Shown here in pieces: positions 44,994-53,581 of a stretch of 64,000 nucleotides of DNA. The stretch covers positions 62,001 through 126,000 of the forward strand of contig NZ_JAUNVZ010000008.1 of NCBI RefSeq assembly GCF_030540545.1, given 5' to 3'. The notes under the pieces are model-generated. The model was not told where the DNA came from. It saw only the letters and a list, made by a program, of their open reading frames with translations, and made no database searches. The stretch's first letter is position 1; every line of letters starts with the position of its first letter. Both the position numbers and the translations under genes were made by a program. The DNA comes from Rothia sp. (in: high G+C Gram-positive bacteria). GTDB taxonomy: Bacteria; Actinomycetota; Actinomycetes; Actinomycetales; Micrococcaceae.

Positions 44994-45593
44994 ATGACTA
45001 GCTTTTCGGTGAGGCAAGGTATTTATGATAGTGCAGATGACCTGCGGAATTTAAGAGAAGTAGCGCAACATATAGAAATCATTCGAGAATCATTAAATTC
45101 ATTTTATGGGGTTCTTCAGGCATTGCGTCATGACGAAGATCTTGAACGTCTAGATGATATTGTCAATTCGCTTGATAATTTGGAAGATGCGATATCTAAA
45201 TTTCTTCTTCTTCGTTCTGCTGGGCATGTAGAATATGTTGTAAAGAATATGGTGAAGGACGCAGTTAAGCATTATGTGTTGAGAGACAGCTCGCAAGAAT
45301 CTGAGTACTTTACTAAGCTTCTTAATTCTGCTCTTGCGGATAATCAGGTGGTAAATCCTTCTTGGGGTAATATTGTGAAACATATTTCACAATATGATAA
45401 AGACTGGAAAGAAGCGATTGATGACCGTATAGATGAGGATGCTAAAGAAAATCTTAATAGAATAACAAAGATTCGTAATAGCGTTGCTCATGGAGGGAGT
45501 CAGAATGTCTCTCGAGTGAAAGCTATTGAAGATAGTGAATTTGCTGAAGAATTTGCTAATATTGTAGTGGATGTTATATCTCCGAAAGGCTAG
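44994..45593 (+). CDS. small HEPN-domain protein, partner of DUF262
   Basis: A 199-residue helical protein; ATG 44994 is one base after the DUF262 stop, so the two are translationally coupled. It is charged, contains a Leu-rich helix region (residues 40-75) and ends with the HEPN catalytic motif RNSVAHGG (Arg161-x4-His166), the RxxxxH of metal-independent RNases, followed by a last helix. It resembles the MAE_28990 or RiboL-PSP type HEPN proteins known to be encoded beside DUF262 genes. HEPN proteins of defence systems usually cut tRNA or other RNA when triggered. Same AT-rich composition as its neighbour. Call based on motif and context. Confidence 0.75.
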   Translation: MTSFSVRQGIYDSADDLRNLREVAQHIEIIRESLNSFYGVLQALRHDEDLERLDDIVNSLDNLEDAISKFLLLRSAGHVEYVVKNMVKDAVKHYVLRDSSQESEYFTKLLNSALADNQVVNPSWGNIVKHISQYDKDWKEAIDDRIDEDAKENLNRITKIRNSVAHGGSQNVSRVKAIEDSEFAEEFANIVVDVISPKG

Positions 45594-45728
45594 TCAGAAG
45601 GAAATCTAATTGTCTCTGAGCGTAAATATATAGAATGTGAACTAGAACCTGCAGGCTGTGAAGTATAATAAATCCCTGCAGCTGTAGGCAGATTAGAAAT
45701 GTTTGCCCACCAGGTGTAGGGTTTACAT

Positions 45729-45797
45729 CGTTTAGGATGGTTCTCCGGGGCTCTTGTATTTGCTTTGTACCTGAACTAGAGAGCGCCGCCCTAAACG
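45729..45797 (-). repeat. structured element, copy F (short form)
   Basis: On the minus strand the core CTCTCTAGTTCAGGTA ... AAGAGCCCCGGAGAAC matches copy E, but the closing stem is completely different and still pairs: CGTTTAGG with CCTAAACG. Confidence 0.7.
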
Positions 45798-45893
45798 GCT
45801 ACATATAGCAATCCGGCCACATCTGAAGTAGATGCGACCGGATTGCGGTCGTAGAACACTTATCCCATGTGAGGACAGCGTAAAGCGAATAAA

Positions 45894-45983
45894 GCGCATG
45901 GGACAAGCCCCTGGGAGTAGCGTTCCCGGGGGCTCTTACGTTTGTTTCTTACCTGAGCTAAAGAGGCTCATCCCATGCGGGTG
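45894..45983 (-). repeat. structured ~90 nt element, copy E
   Basis: Minus-strand copy with closing stem CGCATGGGA/TCCCATGCG and core CTCTTTAGCTCAGGTAAG ... AAGAGCCCCCGGGAAC; the CACCC preceding the stem matches copies A and B. Confidence 0.75.
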
Positions 45984-46101
45984 ATATATGACCTTCTGAA
46001 CCTTTAATAAAGCAATCCGGCGTAAGCTGGGGATTGCTATCAGGCCTCGCAAGCTTCGGCCGGATAGCAATCCGCAGCATAGCCGGATTGCAGTCTAATA
46101 A

Positions 46102-48201
46102 CTACTGCTCTTCGCTAGGAGTATCCTGATCCTCACGAGAAGCACGGTATTCCTGCAGGCGTTCATTGAGCTGTTCGCGGGTGAGCTCCAGGCGTTCGGC
46201 GGCCGCCTCGCGCGCTTCCACCAGCTGCTCGCGAGTCTGCTCGAACTGCTCAGCCAGCTGTTCGCGAGCCTCAGTTAGCTGCTCGCGAGTCTGCTCGAAC
46301 TGCTCAGCCAGCTGCTCACGAGCCTGACCGAGCCTCTCTGAAGCCTGCTCCACAGCCTCCTTCAGGCGCTCACCCGTCGGGGTTGCAGTAACCTTACCGT
46401 ACATATCATCCACATACGCCTGGAAATCAGCCAGCACCTTAGCGCGCTTCACCTTCTGAGAAGGGGTCAGGTAGCCGTCTTCCTCCGTCAGATCCTTAGA
46501 CATAATACGGAACTCACGAATGGCCTCCGCGCGGGAAACCAGCTGGTTCGCCTCATCCACAATGCGCTGAATAGCCTCACGCACCGTCGGGTGCACCGCA
46601 GCCTCCGGCATAGCCAGCGATCGCGGCAAACCCAGGTGCTCCAATTGATCCGGCAGGGTATCCGGATCAAGAGTCACCAGAGCCGAAATAAACGGCTTCT
46701 CATCGCCCACCAGCATCGCCTGAGAAACCAGGGGAGAGGTGCGCAGATGATTCTCAGCAATCGCCGGGATCACGTTCTTACCGCCGGCAGTCACAATAAT
46801 TTCCTTCTTGCGACCCACAATCTTCAGCAGACCCTGCTCATCAAAACGTGCCAAATCGCCGGTGCGGAACCAGCCGTCCTCGGTGAACGCCACAGCGTCC
46901 TCTTCTGGGTTCTTATAGTAGCCGCGAATCACGCCAACACCGCGAACCTCCAGCTCGCCATCTTCAGCAATACGACCCTCAGCACCCGGCAGCAGCGGGC
47001 CAATAGAACCAATCTGAAAACCGCGAATACGACCGGCAGCAATGGGTGCGCAGGTCTCGGTCAGGCCGTAACCCTCCACCACTTCAATACCCACTGCGTG
47101 GAAGAAATGATTCAGGCGTACACCCAGCGGGCCACCACCAGAGACCGCATACTTCAGCTTGCCACCCATAGCAGCGCGCAGCTTAGAGTACACCAGCGCA
47201 TCATAGAACTTATACTGAGCCGCCAGCTTAAACGGCACGCGACCGGCAACCTTCGCCTGGCTCCAGCGCACCGCAATATCCACACTGCGCTCAAAAATAC
47301 GCTGATTAGCGGTGCCGCCCTTAGCGGCCTTCGCCATGGCGCCCTCGTATACTTTCTCAAAAACGCGAGGAACCACCAGCAGGAAGGTTGGCTTAAAACT
47401 ATCCAAATCCGATGCCAGGTTCTTAATATTGGGCGAGTGACCAACCACCACGCCCGCATCCAGCGCCAGCACCTCAATCAAACGCGCCAGCACATGCGCC
47501 AGGGGCAAGAACAAAATCAGAGAGTTCGAAGGGTTCGCGATCTCCGGCTCCACCATCTTGGTGTTCACGCTCAGGTTCAAGAAATTACCATGGGTGAGCG
47601 GGCAACCCTTGGGGCGGCCGGTCGTGCCGGAAGTGTACACAATGGTCGCCAAATCCTCGCCGGAGGCAAAGGCGCGGGAAGCCTCCACCTGCTCGTCGGT
47701 CACGCCCTCGGCAACACCCAGAGCAATCAGGGAGTCCAAGGCGCCATGATCAATCACCCAGGTGTGCTCCAGCTCAAAAGAGGCGAACTCGTGCGCTGTC
47801 TCAACGATGGCGGCAAGCTTATCGTTCTCCACGAAAATCGCCTTGACCTCGGCATGCTCCAGGGGGTACGCCACCTGAGCCGCGGCATTGGTCTCATAAA
47901 TCGGAATGGACACGGCACCCGCATACCAGAGAGCAAAATCCAGCACGGTCCACTCAAAACGAGTACGGCACATAATCGCCACGCGATCGCCCGGCTCAAT
48001 ACCGCTCGCGATCAGGCCCTTGGCAACAGCCACCACCATGGAGCGGAAGGACTGGGCGCGCACAGGCTGCCAGTTACCGGGGGACTTCTGCCAACGGTAA
48101 ATCACGGGGTTGGAAGAATCGGCGCAGCGGCGCTCAAGAATGCTGGTCAGGTTCAACGCCGGGTCGCACATAACCTCTGCGGGAACAGAATGAATCATCA
48201 T
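46102..48201 (-). CDS. long-chain acyl-CoA synthetase (FadD15-like) with C-terminal coiled coil
   Basis: A 699-residue AMP-forming enzyme activating fatty acids. Motifs: ATIVYTSGTTGRPKGCPLTHGN (P-loop, read as TSGTTGRPKG), the VEGYGLTE(TC) A5 motif, GELEVRG, GWFRTGDLARFD and GRKKEIIVTAGGKNV. About the last 95 residues are an added helix of 11-residue-type repeats (EQLAEQFEQTREQL, two near-identical units), predicted coiled coil, not part of the usual family length of about 600. It shares an operon with the esterase upstream (stop to start 12 bp), and that partner has a helical N-terminal extension, so they may interact. Substrate chain length is unknown. Confidence 0.9.
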   Translation of the reverse strand: MMIHSVPAEVMCDPALNLTSILERRCADSSNPVIYRWQKSPGNWQPVRAQSFRSMVVAVAKGLIASGIEPGDRVAIMCRTRFEWTVLDFALWYAGAVSIPIYETNAAAQVAYPLEHAEVKAIFVENDKLAAIVETAHEFASFELEHTWVIDHGALDSLIALGVAEGVTDEQVEASRAFASGEDLATIVYTSGTTGRPKGCPLTHGNFLNLSVNTKMVEPEIANPSNSLILFLPLAHVLARLIEVLALDAGVVVGHSPNIKNLASDLDSFKPTFLLVVPRVFEKVYEGAMAKAAKGGTANQRIFERSVDIAVRWSQAKVAGRVPFKLAAQYKFYDALVYSKLRAAMGGKLKYAVSGGGPLGVRLNHFFHAVGIEVVEGYGLTETCAPIAAGRIRGFQIGSIGPLLPGAEGRIAEDGELEVRGVGVIRGYYKNPEEDAVAFTEDGWFRTGDLARFDEQGLLKIVGRKKEIIVTAGGKNVIPAIAENHLRTSPLVSQAMLVGDEKPFISALVTLDPDTLPDQLEHLGLPRSLAMPEAAVHPTVREAIQRIVDEANQLVSRAEAIREFRIMSKDLTEEDGYLTPSQKVKRAKVLADFQAYVDDMYGKVTATPTGERLKEAVEQASERLGQAREQLAEQFEQTREQLTEAREQLAEQFEQTREQLVEAREAAAERLELTREQLNERLQEYRASREDQDTPSEEQ
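46140..46335 (-). repeat. in-gene repeats encoding the FadD coiled coil
   Basis: Near-identical DNA units (CTGCTCGCGAGTCTGCTCGA and following) repeat about every 66 bp in the 3' end of the gene, encoding heptad-like EQFEQTREQL segments. Length variation between strains is likely. Confidence 0.7.
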
Positions 48202-48213
48202 TGACGTGCCTCT

Positions 48214-49308
48214 CTACTGCACTGTGCGCGTATCGCGCACCAAACCGTTAATGAACGAGCCGGTTTCCGCCAGCACGAATGCCGCGTCCCGATCCAGGGT
48301 TGCCACATGGTAACTATTGGGCAACCACCTAAATTCTACCGGAGATGAACAATGTTCCAGAAAAAACTCGTGGGATGAGTCCGAGACCACATGATCATTG
48401 CGGGAGCGCAAATACAGCACCGGCGCCTCCACACGGTGCACCAGTGAACGCGTCTCCTTACCCAACAGATGCAGCTGATAAATCGCCGCGGTGGGCGTGC
48501 GGCCATAACTACCCTCATCCACACCAGGAATGGAAATATCACTACCAATAGACGCCAAAGAAGGCAACAGGGGAGCAAGCCAGCGTGCGGCGCCCATCAT
48601 GGGGTTCACATCCACCAGGAAGGGGTTAATCAGCACCAGTCCCTCAACTTTAAAACGCGCCGCAATATTAATCGCCAGCGCACCGCCCATAGACATACCC
48701 ACCAGCACCACCTTAAAACCCAGCTTAGTCAGGCGACGATAGGACAGTTCCACAGAACCCAGCCACTCGCGATAGGTGGAGTCAGCCAGAGCAGCGGTAT
48801 CGGTGCCGTGCCCGGTCAGCAGCGGCATTTCCACCGGGTAGCGGTTCTCACACAGATAATCGGCAATGGGGTACATGGAGTGCGGGGAGCCGGTAAAACC
48901 GTGAATAATAATGACCGCCGTATCATTATCGGCAGTGGCGCGCCCACCGGCGTAGTGAATCGGCTCGTGACGATACCCCTCGGGTGCATAAGCAATAGTG
49001 CGGGAGTTCAGCGGCACGCTCGCCAGGGCCTTGAGAGCGGTCATCAGTGGCAGGGAGGAGGCGCGCTCCGCCTGGCTCTGCATATGCTGCACGCCCTGGC
49101 TAACGCTCTGCTGAATCTTTACCTGCGCCTGCGCGGTCTTTTCCCGGGTAGCGGTGTTCAGCTGCGCCAGGCGTTCCTGGGCGAATTGCACGCGCGCATC
49201 GTGACCGTAGCGTTTGGGCTTATCCTGCTGTTCCTGCGCTGTGGATTGGGCAGCTTGGGTGTCCAATCGGCGTTGGGCTACCTGTTTGAGGTCGTCAATA
49301 AATTTCAT
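48214..49308 (-). CDS. alpha/beta hydrolase (carboxylesterase / monoacylglycerol lipase-like)
   Basis: A 364-residue protein. The first ~105 residues are Gln/Ala-rich helix without similarity to hydrolases; the catalytic domain follows: oxyanion motif HGFTGSP, nucleophile elbow GMSMGG, acid residue in RSRNDHVV and His in NSYHVATLD. The pattern matches Est30-type carboxylesterases and bacterial monoacylglycerol lipases. No signal peptide, so cytoplasmic. It precedes the acyl-CoA synthetase by 12 bp, consistent with freeing fatty acids that the synthetase then activates. ATG preceded by GGAGAGAG. Confidence 0.88.
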   Translation of the reverse strand: MKFIDDLKQVAQRRLDTQAAQSTAQEQQDKPKRYGHDARVQFAQERLAQLNTATREKTAQAQVKIQQSVSQGVQHMQSQAERASSLPLMTALKALASVPLNSRTIAYAPEGYRHEPIHYAGGRATADNDTAVIIIHGFTGSPHSMYPIADYLCENRYPVEMPLLTGHGTDTAALADSTYREWLGSVELSYRRLTKLGFKVVLVGMSMGGALAINIAARFKVEGLVLINPFLVDVNPMMGAARWLAPLLPSLASIGSDISIPGVDEGSYGRTPTAAIYQLHLLGKETRSLVHRVEAPVLYLRSRNDHVVSDSSHEFFLEHCSSPVEFRWLPNSYHVATLDRDAAFVLAETGSFINGLVRDTRTVQ

Positions 49309-49350
49309 GGCTCTCTCCTGCTGTGTCTAGGCTATCTTACCCTCTGACGT

Positions 49351-49411
49351 CGCGAATAGTATTTTTCCTCGCGAGGGGTGTCTTCCCTCGCGAGGAAAAA
49401 TACTATTCGCG
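49351..49411 (-). repeat. palindrome element, copy 2 (inverted)
   Basis: 27 bp perfect arms around loop GTGTCTT, the complement of the copy 1 loop, so the element lies in the opposite orientation. One stem pair is changed on both sides relative to copy 1 (TTTTCCTCG with CGAGGAAAA versus TTTTCGTCG with CGACGAAAA). It sits between two divergent genes, where a terminator would make no sense. Confidence 0.85.
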
Positions 49412-49482
49412 CGGCGGGGGAGGGGTGCAGTACAGTAGAATCAAAGACAAGAATCCGCTCCGCTCAACACACAGAGAAGACT

Positions 49483-50223
49483 ATGTACGAATTTCTGAAA
49501 GCCGTTGGTACCCCGCTGTCCAATATGCTCTACAACCATGAGGTCACCGGCCTGGAAAACCTGCCCGAAGGCCCGGCAATCCTCGCCAGTAACCACCTGG
49601 CGTTTGTAGACTCCATTTTTATTCCCCAGGCTGTGGGCCCCAAGGTGCATTTTTTGGCAAAGAGCGACTACTTCACCACCCCGGGTTTGAAGGGTGCCGC
49701 TATGCGCCAGTTCTTCACCCGCACCGGCCAGCTGCCCATGGATCGATCCGGCGGTTCTAAGAGCGCCGAGTCTCTGCAGGCTGGTCTGGATATTCTGGAG
49801 CAGGGCGGCTACCTGGGCATTTATCCCGAGGGCACCCGCAGCCCCGACGGTCGCTTCTACCGCCCCAAGACCGGTGTTGCGCGCCTTGCCATGCTCTCGG
49901 GTGCGCCCGTGATTCCGGTTGGTCAGATCGGTACCGATTTGGTGCAGCGCGCTGGCTCCAACCGCCCGCACGCGCGCTACGCGGGTCAGAAGATTACCGT
50001 CAAAACCATTATTGGTAAGCCCCTGGACTTCTGGCACTACTCTTCTCGTGCCGAGGACTACTCGGTGCAGCGCGGTGTTGCCGACCGTATTGGTGAAGCG
50101 ATTCGTGAGCTGACCGGCCAAGACTATGTCGATGTAGACGCAGCCAAGGTCAAGGCGCTGATGAAGAGCGAGGGCCTAACTGCACGCCAGGCAAGTGAGC
50201 AGCTGCTGGCTGAAAAGAGCTAG
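49483..50223 (+). CDS. 1-acyl-sn-glycerol-3-phosphate acyltransferase (PlsC family)
   Basis: A 246-residue membrane-associated enzyme of phospholipid synthesis. Start chosen at MYEFLKA (AGAGAAG upstream) because the longer frame runs through the palindrome element. Motifs: NHLAFVDS (HX4D catalytic), FTRTGQLPMDRSG, YPEGTRSPDGR and the late PVIPVGQIGT block. Its divergent neighbours are the esterase and FadD genes, so this is a small lipid-metabolism cluster; the same gene types neighbour aroG and pknL in mycobacteria. Confidence 0.92.
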   Translation: MYEFLKAVGTPLSNMLYNHEVTGLENLPEGPAILASNHLAFVDSIFIPQAVGPKVHFLAKSDYFTTPGLKGAAMRQFFTRTGQLPMDRSGGSKSAESLQAGLDILEQGGYLGIYPEGTRSPDGRFYRPKTGVARLAMLSGAPVIPVGQIGTDLVQRAGSNRPHARYAGQKITVKTIIGKPLDFWHYSSRAEDYSVQRGVADRIGEAIRELTGQDYVDVDAAKVKALMKSEGLTARQASEQLLAEKS

Positions 50224-50265
50224 CCTGTAGCAGTGCAGCTGAGGCTGATGCGATATGCACACAAG

Positions 50266-50320
50266 GCGCCCGCGCCTGGTAATTCCTACCGAGCGCGGGC
50301 GCTTGCTTTACAGGTTTTTG
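50266..50320 (+). terminator. intrinsic terminator after the acyltransferase gene
   Basis: 10 bp GC-only stem GCGCCCGCGC/GCGCGGGCGC (50266-50275 with 50293-50302), followed by TTGCTTTACAGGTTTTT. A second small hairpin ACCCT/AGGGT follows at about 50322-50336 before GTTTTC. Confidence 0.85.
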
Positions 50321-50382
50321 CACCCTGTTCAGGGTTCGTTTTCTAGCGTGATGCCTGCACTTCGCTTAGAGCGAGGGGTAAC

Positions 50383-50412
50383 TAACCATAAGCCTCGCAC
50401 CTCGCCTATAAT
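50383..50412 (+). promoter_or_regulatory. probable promoter of the DAHP synthase gene
   Basis: Perfect -10 TATAAT (50407-50412) with a weak -35 (TAACCA) 18 bp upstream; leader of about 70 nt. Confidence 0.6.
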
Positions 50413-50487
50413 GGTGTGTGTAGCCCGCCGCACACAGACAAAACGCAGCAGGCACCAACCGGTACACCATAGGTAAGTGAGACACAC

Positions 50488-51867
50488 ATGAGCACCGAAA
50501 CCACCGCAGCAACCAACGCCAAAGCCATCGACTACGGTCTGGATAACTGGCGTAAACTGCACATTGACCAGCAGCCGACCTGGGCCGAGCACCCTGACTA
50601 TGCGCCCACCATCGCAGAGCTGAACGCCCTGCCCCCGCTGGTCTTTGCCGGCGAGGTAGATGCCATGCGCTCGCAGCTGGCTGAAGTTGCCGAAGGCAAC
50701 GCGTTCCTGCTGCAGGGCGGCGACTGCGCCGAAACTTTCGAAGGTGCCACCGCTGATAAGATTTCCGGCCGCGTGAAGACCCTGCTGCAGATGGCTGCGG
50801 TGCTCACCTACGGTGCGTCCATGCCTGTGGTGAAGATGGGTCGTATGGCGGGCCAGTTCTCCAAGCCGCGTAGCTCCGATATGGAGACCCGCGGCGAGGT
50901 GACCCTGCCGTCTTTCCGCGGTGAGACTGTCAACGGCTACGATTTCACCCCCGAGGCGCGCGCCCACGACCCGAAGCGTATGCTGCGCGGTTACCACACC
51001 AGCGCCTCCACCCTGAACCTGATCCGCGCCTTCACTAAGGGCGGCTTCGCTGACCTGCGCAGCGTGCACGCCTGGAACCGCGGCTTCACCGACAACCCGA
51101 ACCATGCACGCTACGAGCAGACCGCACGTGAAATCGGTCGAGCACTGAAGTTCATGGAGGCCTGCGGTGTTGATTTCTCGGCGCTGAAGACCACCGATTT
51201 GTACACCGGTCATGAGGCGCTGGTGCTCGACTACGAGCGCGCCCTGACCCGTATCGACTCGCGCACCGACCTGCCCTACGACACCTCCGCACACTTCCTG
51301 TGGATTGGTGAGCGTACCCGCGGTCTGGAGGATGCGCACGTGGACTTCCTCTCCAAGGTGCGCAACCCGATCGGCGTGAAGCTGGGCCCGACCACCACCG
51401 CCGAGGACGCTATCGCCCTGATTAACAAGCTTGACCCGAACCGCGAGCCGGGCCGCCTGACCTTCATTACCCGTATGGGCGCCGGCATGATTCGCGAGAA
51501 GCTGCCCGCAATCGTCGAGGGCGTGCAGCGCGAGGGCGCGAAGGTCGTGTGGGTGACCGATCCCATGCACGGCAATACCATTTCCGTGCCCAGCGGCTAC
51601 AAGACCCGCCGCTTTAACGATGTCATGGACGAGGTGCGCGGCTTCTTTGAGGTGCACGAGGCACTCGGTTCCTTCCCCGGTGGTATCCACGTGGAGATGA
51701 CCGGCGACGATGTGGCCGAATGCTTGGGCGGCTCCGACCCGGTGAATGAGGAAGAGTTCGCCGATCGTTACGAGTCGCTGTGCGATCCTCGCCTGAACCA
51801 TGCGCAGTCCCTGGAGATTGCATTCCTGGTCTCTGAGTACCTGAAGGGCCGCCGCGGCACTAAGTAA
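50488..51867 (+). CDS. aroG: class II 3-deoxy-7-phosphoheptulonate (DAHP) synthase
   Basis: A 459-residue enzyme making DAHP from phosphoenolpyruvate and erythrose-4-phosphate, first step of the shikimate route. Class II (plant/actinobacterial) features: YGLDNWRKLHIDQQPTW start, LLQGGDCAETFEG (metal Cys), KMGRMAGQFSKPRS, RGYHTSASTLNLIR, FLWIGERTRGLEDAH, NPIGVKLGPTTT, FITRMGAGMIREKLP, VVWVTDPMHGNT and GGIHVEMTGDDVAEC. Length is typical. As in M. tuberculosis, it neighbours a PknL-like kinase gene, here convergent. Confidence 0.96.
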   Translation: MSTETTAATNAKAIDYGLDNWRKLHIDQQPTWAEHPDYAPTIAELNALPPLVFAGEVDAMRSQLAEVAEGNAFLLQGGDCAETFEGATADKISGRVKTLLQMAAVLTYGASMPVVKMGRMAGQFSKPRSSDMETRGEVTLPSFRGETVNGYDFTPEARAHDPKRMLRGYHTSASTLNLIRAFTKGGFADLRSVHAWNRGFTDNPNHARYEQTAREIGRALKFMEACGVDFSALKTTDLYTGHEALVLDYERALTRIDSRTDLPYDTSAHFLWIGERTRGLEDAHVDFLSKVRNPIGVKLGPTTTAEDAIALINKLDPNREPGRLTFITRMGAGMIREKLPAIVEGVQREGAKVVWVTDPMHGNTISVPSGYKTRRFNDVMDEVRGFFEVHEALGSFPGGIHVEMTGDDVAECLGGSDPVNEEEFADRYESLCDPRLNHAQSLEIAFLVSEYLKGRRGTK

Positions 51868-51880
51868 ACCGACATACCAA

Positions 51881-51916
51881 TGACCCCGATACATCATGTA
51901 TCGGGGTCATTTTCTT
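51881..51916. terminator. bidirectional intrinsic terminator
   Basis: Near-perfect palindrome TGACCCCGATACA.../...TGTATCGGGGTCA followed by TTTTCTT, between the convergent aroG and kinase genes. Confidence 0.85.
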
Positions 51917-51976
51917 ATGCTCTGTGAGCCTGGATAGTAGAGCCTTATAGCTAGAGCCCTGTATTAGAGTCCTGTA

Positions 51977-53581
51977 CTAGAGTCCCAGCGTCTTAGAAAT
52001 ACCCTGCCAAAACGCCGATTGCAGCAGGGAAGTCGCCAGCAACCAGCCCAAGAAACTCGCCAGCAGCATCAAGAAAATCAGACCCAGCACACCAATACCG
52101 GCGGTTGCCGCATCCAGGGGAGTGCCCAGAGTTTCCTCCGGCACACGCGGATTGCGCGGACGCACCGGCGCCGGCTCAGCGGGCGCAGGCCCAGAAGTGG
52201 CACGCGGGCGCGCATAGGCATTCGGGGACGCCGCACCGTGAATCATCGAGCCTGAGGGGGAGGTATAAGAACTCGAAGACGGGGGAGCATCCATAACATT
52301 GGCGGTCGTGCCGGTCACGCCCGCCACACCGGGAGTGCCGGAACCCTGAGTGTAATCAAAAGCCACACCGGCACTAATAGCCTGAGTAGCGCCGGGCATC
52401 ACCTGCTCCAGAATCTCCGGGGCATCCTCAGGTTCCAGGGTCGGAGGCAGCACCGATTGCGCGCGAGTCGCCGGGCCAAAGCCCACGGGAGCATCGGTTG
52501 CCTGCAGAGACTCGGCAGAGGAGAAGTACTGACCCGAGGGCAGCACACCGGAAATCAAAAGGTCATTGGGGGCGTTAATCGCGCTAATGGGTGCGCTGGC
52601 AATCAGCTTATCCCTACCGCTATTGGCGGTCAGCTTATCAATCTCATCGTGCAGGCTCAGCAGAGGAGGCGGCACCGGGCCATTACGCCAGGCACGATCG
52701 GCAGGGCTCAGACGCTGATTCAGCTCGGTCAGAGCCGCGAAAAGCTCAGCGGCGTCCTCGGGACGGTGTGCCGGGTTGCGGTTAGTGCACCAGGCAATAA
52801 TGCCCGCAATATCGCGGTCAATACCGGGAGCCACCGAAGCAATGGCGGGCATATCCACATTCGCATTGTGGAAGAGAACCTCCTGGTCGCTCGCCAAACC
52901 CACAAAGGGCAGACGACCAGCCAGCATACGGTACATCATCACACCGATCGCGAAAATATCCGCCTGTGCACCCACATGAGCCTGCGGGTCCAGCACCTCG
53001 GGCGCAGTGTAGGCGGGGGTACCCATGGGAGCGCCCGCCTCAATCTGATCATCGCGGCGAGTCAGACCGAAATCGGCAAGTTTGACCGTGCCATCATCGC
53101 CAATCAAAATATTGCCCGGCTTAATATCGCGGTGCACAAAACGATGAGCGTGTACCTCGGACAGGCCCTCAACCACCGGCAGCATGAGCTCCAGGGTCTC
53201 GCCCAGGGACAGGCAGGAACGCACACTGAGCAACTGGGAGAGGGTGCAGCCGTGCACATACTCCAGCACCATGTACATGACCTGGTTATTGTCAATATAT
53301 TCGGTGCCGGAAGAGAGCACCGCAATGGTGTGGTCGCTGCGCACGCGGCGCAGGGAAGCTTCTTCTCGGTGGAATTTCTGGCGGTTGGTCGCCGACAGAG
53401 CCAGGCGCGGTGAGAGTACCTTGACCGCTGCGGAGGCATTGGAAAAGAGGTCGGTGGCGTAGTAGACCTCGCTCATGCCGCCACGACCAATCATCTGGTG
53501 CACCTGGTAGCGCCCCTCAAGGGTGGCGCCGGTCAGCCATTTTTGGTGGGTTTTGGGTAAAGAATCAGCTTCAGACATCAC
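51977..53581 (-). CDS. PknL-like serine/threonine protein kinase
   Basis: A 534-residue kinase. Gly-loop IGRGGMSEVY, ATP Lys54 in AAVKVL, catalytic HRDIKPGNIL, metal DFGLTR and YTAPEVL are all intact, so it should be active. After the kinase domain (to about residue 290) comes a Pro/Ala/Ser/Thr-rich linker, and a single membrane helix near residues 497-520; only a few residues follow it, so there is no PASTA or other sensor domain outside. Placement beside an Rv2175c-like gene and aroG matches M. tuberculosis PknL, which phosphorylates Rv2175c. The two genes are divergent. Confidence 0.9.
   Translation of the reverse strand: MMSEADSLPKTHQKWLTGATLEGRYQVHQMIGRGGMSEVYYATDLFSNASAAVKVLSPRLALSATNRQKFHREEASLRRVRSDHTIAVLSSGTEYIDNNQVMYMVLEYVHGCTLSQLLSVRSCLSLGETLELMLPVVEGLSEVHAHRFVHRDIKPGNILIGDDGTVKLADFGLTRRDDQIEAGAPMGTPAYTAPEVLDPQAHVGAQADIFAIGVMMYRMLAGRLPFVGLASDQEVLFHNANVDMPAIASVAPGIDRDIAGIIAWCTNRNPAHRPEDAAELFAALTELNQRLSPADRAWRNGPVPPPLLSLHDEIDKLTANSGRDKLIASAPISAINAPNDLLISGVLPSGQYFSSAESLQATDAPVGFGPATRAQSVLPPTLEPEDAPEILEQVMPGATQAISAGVAFDYTQGSGTPGVAGVTGTTANVMDAPPSSSSYTSPSGSMIHGAASPNAYARPRATSGPAPAEPAPVRPRNPRVPEETLGTPLDAATAGIGVLGLIFLMLLASFLGWLLATSLLQSAFWQGISKTLGL

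Larger units (their letters stand above)
45594..46101. other. repeat-rich gene-free stretch
   Basis: 508 bp with no gene. It carries reverse-oriented structured elements F (45729-45797) and E (45894-45983), a stray arm TCCCATGTG at about 45863, and CCGGATTGC/GCAATCCGG inverted repeats (45809-45847 and 46011-46094) related to the 23 bp repeat at 36.8 kb. Confidence 0.6.
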
